DNA of 5,107 nt from an uncultured Ruminococcus sp. (lineage in GTDB: Bacteria > Bacillota > Clostridia > Oscillospirales > Ruminococcaceae), in contig CAMWUB010000150.1 of assembly GCA_947177345.1 (NCBI GenBank), forward strand, positions 1-5,107, read 5' to 3'. Below the pieces are notes generated by a model. It was not told where the DNA came from. It did not search any database and worked only from the letters and a program-made list of their open reading frames with translations. Shown piece by piece: positions 1 to 5,107 of the stretch. The position numbers and the translations under genes are program-made. The stretch's first letter is position 1. Each line of letters opens with the position of its first letter.

Positions 1-11
1 GAGCTAATAAC

Positions 12-1127
12 ATGAAAAGAAAAATTGTATCCATTATTATTTCCGCCGTGACTGTATCGGCTATGGCTGTACAGAATTTCACGACTTATACATTCGCCGA
101 CAAAATCAGCGAAGAAACTATAAAAATTATGCCCATAGGTGATTCAATTACACATGGTTATCAGTCGTCGGGTGGCTACAGAAAATATTTCTGTCACTGG
201 TTCGGAAGTGACGAAAAATATAATTTTGATATGGTAGGTCCTAATTCCGACTACCCTAACACTTACGAACATAATGGTGAAATACGCACTTACGATACAG
301 ACCACTGCGGTTATAGCGGATACGCCATACAGTACATGGACGGCACTGAAACACGTCAGGGTATTCTCGAAACGCTACAGGACGGCAATTACTTACAGAC
401 CTATGACCCTGACATTATAATGTTACAGATAGGAACTAATGATATTCTCAGTGCCTACAATGACGGTATAACAGACCGTCTTGAAAACTTAATAAACTAT
501 ATCGACGAAAACACCAGCGACGATACAGTTATATTTGTAAGCACAATTCCATATATTAACGCCGTTGAGGTCTATGACTGGTGCTGGGCATACGGTGACG
601 AAAAATTCAGCAATACACCGGAAGACTTCAACGTTATAATAAATAATTACGTCGATAAATATAACGCATCTATTCCGGTACTTGTCGACAAACTTCAGGA
701 CGAGGGAAAAAATGTTGAATTTGCAGATATTTACGGACGTATAGACAAAGAGACTACTATTAAAAAAGATAATCTTCTTGAAGACGGCGTACACCCTAAC
801 GAAAAAGCCTACAATGTAATAGGTCTTGCATGGTCGGGGTATATTAAAGAATATTTTGATACTCACGATTTTATTGATGAAATTGAATCAACAGCAGAAT
901 GTCCATACAGAGTATCTGATTTAGTATCACTTTCAAATTACGTTTTAGGACGGACAAATCATCAGATCACCGAAGAAAACTATTCCTTATTCGACGTAAA
1001 CGAGGACGGTTTACTTGATAGTTTCGACTTAGGACTTTTAAGAAAGTTATTTATAGAAAAAATCATTGAAGAAGAAAATTCTAATCATGTAATTGTTGGC
1101 TCTCATAATGGTAATGTACATTATTAA
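12..1127 (+). CDS. Secreted SGNH/GDSL esterase (CE3-like, probable acetylxylan esterase) with C-terminal dockerin
   Basis: This 371-residue protein is probably an exported carbohydrate esterase that removes acetyl groups from plant polysaccharides and docks onto a cellulosome scaffoldin. Seen in the sequence: a signal peptide (KRK, hydrophobic stretch about residues 5-20, likely cut after Ala29), then an SGNH hydrolase domain (about 36-283) with all four blocks: GDSIT with Ser45, HCGYSG with Gly103, GTND with Asn143, and DGVHP with Asp258 and His261. The 'IMPIGDSITHGY...GGYR' opening and the DH-GYSG block resemble family CE3. Residues about 292-352 form a dockerin: a degenerate first repeat and a second repeat with a complete calcium loop (Asp328, Asn330, Asp332, Asp336, Asp339). 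There is almost no linker, and a polar tail of about 16 residues follows. The start is favoured by the typical MKRK opening; 'gag' at 1-3 may be the end of a Shine-Dalgarno site cut by the window edge. Substrate is inferred; esterase fold and dockerin are firm. Confidence 0.9.
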   Translation: MKRKIVSIIISAVTVSAMAVQNFTTYTFADKISEETIKIMPIGDSITHGYQSSGGYRKYFCHWFGSDEKYNFDMVGPNSDYPNTYEHNGEIRTYDTDHCGYSGYAIQYMDGTETRQGILETLQDGNYLQTYDPDIIMLQIGTNDILSAYNDGITDRLENLINYIDENTSDDTVIFVSTIPYINAVEVYDWCWAYGDEKFSNTPEDFNVIINNYVDKYNASIPVLVDKLQDEGKNVEFADIYGRIDKETTIKKDNLLEDGVHPNEKAYNVIGLAWSGYIKEYFDTHDFIDEIESTAECPYRVSDLVSLSNYVLGRTNHQITEENYSLFDVNEDGLLDSFDLGLLRKLFIEKIIEEENSNHVIVGSHNGNVHY

Positions 1128-1144
1128 AGTTATTAATAAAAATA

Positions 1145-1170
1145 AAAATCCCCTTTAAACAGGGGATTTT
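1145..1170. terminator. Bidirectional intrinsic terminator between esterase gene and trpA
   Basis: A perfect inverted repeat pairs 1145-1154 (AAAATCCCCT) with 1161-1170 (AGGGGATTTT), leaving a 6-nt loop (TTAAAC). Read on the - strand, the GC-rich stem is followed by a strong U-tract (ATTTTTATTTTTATTAAT), just downstream of the trpA stop. Read on the + strand it is followed by a weaker T-rich run (TTTTAATTATTTAT) that runs into the end of trpA. It is placed to end both convergent transcripts, and should work better for the trp operon than for the esterase gene. Confidence 0.88.
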
Positions 1171-1176
1171 AATTAT

Positions 1177-1947
1177 TTATCGGAGTGCATCTTTCATACT
1201 CTTTACGTACTCGCCGACATATGCCGGTGAATCCTTGCCGTATTTTTCTATAATCTTGATAATTGCAGAGCCTACTATAGCACCGTCGGAAAGTCCAGCC
1301 ATTTTCTTTGCCTGCTCCGGCGTGGATATTCCGAATCCTACCGCACACGGAACATCTGTATTTTCACGGATTACGGAAACTATATCGCCGATATTCGTAG
1401 TTATTTCGCTTCTCGTACCCGTCACGCCGAGACTTGATACAACATATATAAATCCTTTGGCTTTCTTTGCAATCATGGCTATACGGTTTTCGGAAGTCGG
1501 TGCAACTAAGGAAATCATTTCAATACCATATTTTTCAGCGATTTCTGTAAATTCTTCCTTTTCCTCAAACGGTATATCCGGTAATATGATACCGTCCATA
1601 CCGGTCTCGACGCACTTTTTCATGAAACGCTCCGCACCGTACGAAAATACTACATTTGCGTAAGTCATGAAAACCATAGGTATTTTAACATCTTTACGGA
1701 GTTCGGCGACAAAATCGAAAATCTTATCTGTTGTGACACCACCTGCTAATGCTCTTATATTAGCACCCTGTATTACGACACCTTCAGCAGTAGGGTCTGA
1801 AAACGGTATGCCTAACTCTATCAAATCCGCACCGTTTGCGACAGCTTCACGGACAACTTTTCCGGTAGTTTCTAAATCAGGGTCACCACACGTTATGAAC
1901 GGTATGAACGCCTTTCCGTTCCCGAAAGCCTTTCTTATATTACTCAT
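1177..1947 (-). CDS. trpA: Tryptophan synthase alpha subunit
   Basis: TrpA (256 residues, a normal length of about 250-270) cleaves indole-3-glycerol phosphate to indole and glyceraldehyde-3-phosphate and passes indole to TrpB in the cytoplasmic alpha2beta2 complex. The TIM-barrel signatures are all present: FITCGDPD near residues 17-24, IELGIPFSDP (43-52) with catalytic Glu44, the loop YVVSSLGVTG (168-177) and the phosphate-binding GFGIS (204-208). The residue matching catalytic Asp60 of the Salmonella enzyme is Glu55 here (TAEG instead of LADG), and the Pro that usually follows the Gly is Val57. It is the last gene of the operon. Its ATGAGTAA start overlaps the end of trpB by 8 nt, so translation is probably coupled, and a terminator lies right after it. 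Identity is secure from sequence and position. Confidence 0.98.
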   Translation of the reverse strand: MSNIRKAFGNGKAFIPFITCGDPDLETTGKVVREAVANGADLIELGIPFSDPTAEGVVIQGANIRALAGGVTTDKIFDFVAELRKDVKIPMVFMTYANVVFSYGAERFMKKCVETGMDGIILPDIPFEEKEEFTEIAEKYGIEMISLVAPTSENRIAMIAKKAKGFIYVVSSLGVTGTRSEITTNIGDIVSVIRENTDVPCAVGFGISTPEQAKKMAGLSDGAIVGSAIIKIIEKYGKDSPAYVGEYVKSMKDALR

Positions 1948-3124
1948 AGATATTCTCCCCTCTGTAACGTGCTATAGATGCACAATCCTTGTCACCACGT
2001 CCGGAAACCGTTACAATAATAATCTGTTCCTTGTCCATAGTCGGAGCGAGTTTCATGGCGTACGCTATAGCGTGTGCCGATTCTATAGCCGGAATAATTC
2101 CCTCAGTCCGTGAGAGGTACTCGAAAGCATTTACAGCCTCGGCGTCGGTGACAGGTACATATTCTGCACGTCCGATGTCATGAAGATGTGCGTGTTCAGG
2201 TCCTACACCTGGGTAGTCAAGACCCGCAGAAATTGAATATACCGGTGCAATCTGTCCGTATTCGTCCTGACAGAAATATGACTTCATACCGTGGAAAATA
2301 CCTATTTTTCCGGTATTTACAGTTGCGGCGGTCTCGAAAGTATCTATACCACGTCCGGCAGCCTCGCAACCTATAAGACGTACCTTTTCGTCGGGTATGA
2401 AGTGATAGAAACTTCCTATAGCATTTGAACCACCGCCGACACAAGCTATTACAGCGTCGGGAAGTCTGCCCTCTTTTTCGAGAATCTGACTTCTCGATTC
2501 CATAGAGATAACCGCCTGAAAATCACGTACAATGGTCGGGAACGGGTGCGGACCCATTACCGAACCAAGACAATAATGCGTATCGCTGATACGTGAAGTC
2601 CATTCTCTCATAGCTTCGGAAACGGCATCTTTAAGAGTTGCAGTACCTGATTTTACAGGTATTACTTCCGCACCTAATAACTTCATTCTGTATACATTGA
2701 GTGCCTGACGTTTTGTGTCTTCCTCACCCATGAATACAACGCATTCCATATCGAGTAACGCCGCCGCCGTAGCAGTCGCCACACCGTGCTGACCTGCTCC
2801 GGTTTCTGCGATAAGACGTGTTTTTCCCATTTTTTTGGCAAGTAAAGCCTGTCCGAGAACGTTGTTTATCTTATGCGAACCGGTATGATTAAGGTCTTCA
2901 CGCTTCAGATAAATTTTAGCTCCGCCGAGTTCTCGTGTAAGTTTTTCCGCATAGTAAAGTATTGACGGTCTTCCAGCGTAATTGTCGAGTAATTCCCTTA
3001 ACTCACGATTGAAATCAGGGTCATATTTATAGTGATTATAGGCGTTTTCAAGTTCTATAACCGCATTCATGAGAGTTTCCGGAATATACTGTCCGCCATG
3101 AATACCGAATCTTCCCTTTGACAT
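1940..3124 (-). CDS. trpB: Tryptophan synthase beta subunit
   Basis: TrpB (394 residues, the usual length) is the pyridoxal-phosphate enzyme that joins indole to L-serine to make L-tryptophan. It is the common TrpA-partner type (TrpB1): it opens with GRFGIHGGQYIPETLM, and shows the PLP lysine Lys85 in HTGSHKINN, Glu107 in AETGAGQHG, the phosphate-gripping CVGGGSNAIG (228-237), Asp303 in GLDYPGVGPEH and Ser375 in SGRGDKD. All catalytic residues known from the Salmonella enzyme are kept, at an offset of 2. The ATG start gives the normal family N-terminus. It begins 3 nt after the trpF stop, and its last 8 nt overlap trpA. Nothing suggests damage or transfer. Confidence 0.99.
   Translation of the reverse strand: MSKGRFGIHGGQYIPETLMNAVIELENAYNHYKYDPDFNRELRELLDNYAGRPSILYYAEKLTRELGGAKIYLKREDLNHTGSHKINNVLGQALLAKKMGKTRLIAETGAGQHGVATATAAALLDMECVVFMGEEDTKRQALNVYRMKLLGAEVIPVKSGTATLKDAVSEAMREWTSRISDTHYCLGSVMGPHPFPTIVRDFQAVISMESRSQILEKEGRLPDAVIACVGGGSNAIGSFYHFIPDEKVRLIGCEAAGRGIDTFETAATVNTGKIGIFHGMKSYFCQDEYGQIAPVYSISAGLDYPGVGPEHAHLHDIGRAEYVPVTDAEAVNAFEYLSRTEGIIPAIESAHAIAYAMKLAPTMDKEQIIIVTVSGRGDKDCASIARYRGENIYE
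1955..1962 (-). promoter_or_regulatory. Ribosome binding site of trpA, inside trpB
   Basis: GAGGGGAG on the - strand lies 7 nt before the trpA ATG. It is embedded in the last codons of trpB (Arg-Gly-Glu), so ribosomes finishing trpB pass over it. This fits equal production of the two synthase subunits by coupled translation. Confidence 0.8.
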
Positions 3125-3127
3125 TTT

Positions 3128-3733
3128 TTAAATCAATCCTTTCTTCCTGACCGCTTCCGCAAAAGCAATCATTTTATTAAAATCCTTGTGTCCGTCCGTT
3201 TCAAGCGAGGAACTGGCATCTACTGCATACGGCTGTAATCTGCCGGAAATCTCACCTACATTTTCCGGAGTAAGTCCACCGGCGAGGAAATACGGACGGT
3301 TTATATTTATAAGTGAGTGGTCAAAAGTTTTTCCTGAACCAAGTCCGGAATCAAGCAGTATATAATCTGCAACAGAGTTTTCAGCTTTTTTTATATCTTT
3401 CTCCGATTTTATAACAAAAGCCTGTATTATCGGAACTTTTACGGATTTCCGGAGCAGGTCAATATATGCCTTGTCTTCTGTACCGTGTAGCTGTACCATG
3501 TCAATAATTTTATTCTGTACCAGTTTTATTATTAAATCCGTTTCGGCATTGACGAAAACTCCCACCGGAATAATTTTACTGTCAAGATTTTTACGGAGTT
3601 CATAGGCTTTTTCCGGAGATACGTAACGTTTGCTTTTTTCCGCAAATACAAAACCTACATAATCCGGCATAACCTGATTGGCATAATCAATATCACACGG
3701 ACGGCTCAGACCACACATTTTTATTTTAGTCAT
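3128..3733 (-). CDS. trpF: Phosphoribosylanthranilate isomerase
   Basis: TrpF (201 residues, typical for a stand-alone enzyme) converts N-(5-phosphoribosyl)anthranilate to its carboxyphenylamino-deoxyribulose phosphate isomer by an Amadori rearrangement. The family landmarks appear in order: KMCGLS with the catalytic Cys7, the strand VGFVF (26-30) followed by SKRYVSP, GVFVN (58-62), VQLHGTE (80-86), LLDSGLGSGKTFD with the catalytic Asp128, AGGLTPENV (151-159) and VDASSSLE (171-178). The last motif has Ser where many homologues have Gly (VDVSSGVE). The start ATG overlaps the trpC stop (ATGA), with AAAGGA 5 nt upstream, so the two genes are probably translationally coupled. Unlike in Escherichia coli it is not fused to TrpC. 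Confidence 0.98.
   Translation of the reverse strand: MTKIKMCGLSRPCDIDYANQVMPDYVGFVFAEKSKRYVSPEKAYELRKNLDSKIIPVGVFVNAETDLIIKLVQNKIIDMVQLHGTEDKAYIDLLRKSVKVPIIQAFVIKSEKDIKKAENSVADYILLDSGLGSGKTFDHSLININRPYFLAGGLTPENVGEISGRLQPYAVDASSSLETDGHKDFNKMIAFAEAVRKKGLI
3137..3142 (-). promoter_or_regulatory. Ribosome binding site of trpB, widely spaced
   Basis: AAAGGA on the - strand lies within the last codons of trpF and 12 nt before the trpB ATG, longer than the usual 5-9 nt. No closer purine-rich site is seen; the interval is TTGATTTAAAAA. With only 3 nt between stop and start, reinitiation by ribosomes leaving trpF may help. Confidence 0.6.
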
Positions 3734-4512
3734 AAAATTCCTTTCAGTTCGGCAAGTTTGATGGTTTTATCTTCGGCACGCATGAGTGACTCACCGATTA
3801 ATACCGCATCTGCACCGGCTTCACGGAGAAGTCTTATATCTTCCGGAGTTTTTACACCGCTTTCAGATACAAAAATTATATCTGCCGGTACTAATTCCCT
3901 CATACGCCGACTGTTTCCGGTATCTACAGAAAAATCCTTTAAATTCCTGTTGTTTACTCCGATAATTCTTGCACCGGAATTTACAGCGGTTTTTATTTCT
4001 GATTCGTCGTGTGCCTCGACAAGTGCGGATATTCCCAGTTTATCGCATATTTTTATATATTCGCTAATCTGTTCGCCTGTCAGAATCGAACATATTAATA
4101 ATACAGCTTTTGCCCCTAAAACTTTGGCTTCGTAAATCATGTACTCGTCTACTGTAAAGTCTTTGCGTATGCAAGGTATCGAAACATTTTCATTAATTTC
4201 TTTCAAGTATTCGTCATGACCTAAAAACCACTTCGGTTCAGTGAGTACGGAAATGCAATCCGCACCGGCTTTTTCGTAATCCTTTGCAATCTGCAAATAT
4301 GGGAAATCCTCTGCAATAACGCCCTTTGAGGGTGAGGCTTTTTTACATTCGCATATGAATGAAATATCATCTCCGGAAAGTGCTTTTTCAAACTCAAAAT
4401 TTCCCACTGGTATGGAAAGTGCCATAGATTTCATATCACCGGCGGAAACTTTCTGTTTTGACATTTCAACACGTTCTCTTGCATGGTCGGCGAGTTTATC
4501 AAGAATTGTCAT
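3730..4512 (-). CDS. trpC: Indole-3-glycerol phosphate synthase
   Basis: TrpC (260 residues from the ATG at 4512) closes the indole ring, turning carboxyphenylamino-deoxyribulose phosphate into indole-3-glycerol phosphate with loss of CO2. It is a TIM barrel with the full active-site set: Glu55 and Lys57 in ECKKASPSKG, Lys117 in IRKDF, Glu166 in LVEAHDE, Asn187 in IGVNNRNL, and Glu217/Ser218 in VSESGV; these match the catalytic residues described for the Sulfolobus enzyme. An in-frame GTG 9 nt upstream (4521) would add Met-Arg-Asn, but that GTG is itself part of the GAGGTG ribosome binding site, so the ATG opening MTILDKLAD is preferred. It lies 10 nt after the trpD stop and overlaps trpF by 4 nt. 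Confidence 0.97.
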   Translation of the reverse strand: MTILDKLADHARERVEMSKQKVSAGDMKSMALSIPVGNFEFEKALSGDDISFICECKKASPSKGVIAEDFPYLQIAKDYEKAGADCISVLTEPKWFLGHDEYLKEINENVSIPCIRKDFTVDEYMIYEAKVLGAKAVLLICSILTGEQISEYIKICDKLGISALVEAHDESEIKTAVNSGARIIGVNNRNLKDFSVDTGNSRRMRELVPADIIFVSESGVKTPEDIRLLREAGADAVLIGESLMRAEDKTIKLAELKGIL

Positions 4513-4518
4513 ATTCCG

Positions 4519-4524
4519 CACCTC
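4519..4524 (-). promoter_or_regulatory. Ribosome binding site that decides the trpC start
   Basis: GAGGTG on the - strand, overlapping the trpD stop codon, matches the anti-Shine-Dalgarno core and sits 6 nt (CGGAAT) before the ATG at 4512. A start at the GTG at 4521 would lie inside this site and leave no good upstream site of its own, so the ATG is the better start. Confidence 0.8.
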
Positions 4525-5107
4525 AACTATTTGAAACTTCTATGAGTTTTTCGAGAGTTTCGAGTGCCTTTCCGGAATCGATAATTTCACCGGCAAGTTT
4601 AACACCGTTCGCCATAGTATCAGCCTTTCCGCCGATATATATTGAAGCTCCGGCGTTGAGAAGTACAGCATTACGCTTATGACCCTGAATTTCACCGCTG
4701 AGGATTTTTCTTGTAATTTCGGCATTTTCAGACGGTGTACCGCCTTTTAAATCTTCTTTGGTACATCTTTCAAATCCGAATTGTTCCGGTGTGATTTCAT
4801 AATTTTTAATCCAGCCGTTCCGATACTCGCATACCGCCGTTGAAGCACTCATTGAAATCTCGTCGAGTTTGTCCGTACCGTATACAACCATACCCTTTTC
4901 TGAACCCAGTTTCATAAGAACTTCTGCTATCGGTTCAACAAGTGACCTGTCGTAAACGCCTAACAAATGCATTTTAGGATTTGACGGATTCGTGAGAGGT
5001 CCTAAAATGTTGAAAACCGTTCTGATTCCGAGTTCTTTTCTTATAGGAGCGACATATTTCATGGAAGTATGATACTTCTGTGCAAACAGGAAGCACAGGT
5101 TAATATC
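4523..5107 (-). CDS. trpD: Anthranilate phosphoribosyltransferase, partial (C-terminal part)
   Basis: TrpD transfers the phosphoribosyl group of PRPP to anthranilate, the first step after anthranilate synthase. The window holds its last 194 residues; full proteins are about 330-345, so roughly the N-terminal 40% lies past the right edge. The reading frame stays open to base 5107 (opening DINLCFLFAQKYHTS before the Met at 5062). That part matches the conserved 'FLFA..yH.aMk.va' region, so the Met is internal and not a start. Also visible are RKELGIRTVFNILGPLTNP, the Mg-binding Asp-Glu pair in GTDKLDEIS (fragment residues 82-83), GGTPSENA and the LLNAGASIYIGG segment. The PRPP-binding glycine-rich loop falls in the missing part. 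It ends 10 nt before trpC. Identity is secure. Confidence 0.97.
   Translation of the reverse strand, partial: DINLCFLFAQKYHTSMKYVAPIRKELGIRTVFNILGPLTNPSNPKMHLLGVYDRSLVEPIAEVLMKLGSEKGMVVYGTDKLDEISMSASTAVCEYRNGWIKNYEITPEQFGFERCTKEDLKGGTPSENAEITRKILSGEIQGHKRNAVLLNAGASIYIGGKADTMANGVKLAGEIIDSGKALETLEKLIEVSNS

Noticed and set aside
489..866. Open frame of 125 codons on the - strand inside the esterase gene
   Set aside because: It is antisense to a gene with clear motifs, has a low-complexity Phe/Ile/Tyr/Val-rich product, and shows no recognisable domain or supporting context.
1128..1176. Small RNA or attenuator in the gap between the esterase gene and trpA
   Set aside because: The gap has only one simple terminator hairpin, with no leader peptide, no alternative pairing and no room for a promoter.
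1235..2183. Several + strand open frames across trpA and the end of trpB
   Set aside because: They mirror the codon pattern of the real - strand genes, have no domain features, and conflict with the well-supported trp operon.
3197..3221. Ser for Gly in the TrpF phosphate-site motif (VDASSSLE) as a sign of altered function
   Set aside because: A mild change in a motif that varies among Firmicutes as far as I recall; both catalytic residues (Cys7, Asp128) are intact and the operon context supports normal TrpF activity.
1960..4600. Frequent TCCGG/CCGGA words across the trp genes, considered as a dispersed repeat or protein-binding motif
   Set aside because: They fall in coding frames as Pro-Glu, Ser-Gly and Pro-Val codons, have no constant spacing or flanks, and are explained by codon preference.
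3758..4682. + strand open frames over trpC and trpD, and an extra - strand frame inside trpD (4540-4725)
   Set aside because: Shadows of the conserved trpC and trpD frames; the products are Ser/Ile/Pro-rich with no recognised family.
5060..5062. ATG as the start of a short trpD
   Set aside because: The frame stays open to the window edge and the 15 upstream codons encode conserved TrpD sequence, so this Met is internal.

Overview
The window looks like chromosomal DNA from an anaerobic, fibre-degrading Firmicute of the Ruminococcus/Oscillospiraceae type. Three things point there: moderately AT-rich DNA with purine-rich Shine-Dalgarno sites, a secreted esterase ending in a dockerin (the plug module of cellulosome enzymes) whose second repeat has a Ruminococcus-like 'SFDLgLLRKL' pattern, and clostridial-looking Trp proteins. 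The genus is an inference from protein style; no rRNA or other taxonomic marker is present.

Layout: bases 12-1127 on the + strand encode a signal-peptide-bearing SGNH/GDSL esterase, closest in motif pattern to carbohydrate esterase family 3 (acetylxylan esterases), with a C-terminal dockerin. Bases 1128-1176 are a short convergent gap filled by a hairpin terminator that works in both directions. From 1177 to the right edge everything is on the - strand and forms the 3' part of a tryptophan biosynthesis operon in the order trpD (5' end cut by the window), trpC, trpF, trpB, trpA.

The trp genes are packed very tightly: a 10-nt gap after trpD (using the ATG start of trpC), a 4-nt overlap trpC/trpF, a 3-nt gap trpF/trpB and an 8-nt overlap trpB/trpA. 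They carry anthranilate through four steps (TrpD, TrpF, TrpC, then the TrpA/TrpB synthase complex) to L-tryptophan. The leader and anthranilate synthase genes (trpE/trpG), if present, would lie beyond the right edge, so no attenuator, T-box or operator can be judged here. No internal promoter was recognised.

I found no evidence of a new multi-gene system. The points most worth a second look are the lopsided dockerin of the esterase (one calcium loop intact, one degenerate, and an extra C-terminal tail) and a Glu in TrpA where the well-studied enterobacterial enzyme has its catalytic Asp60.
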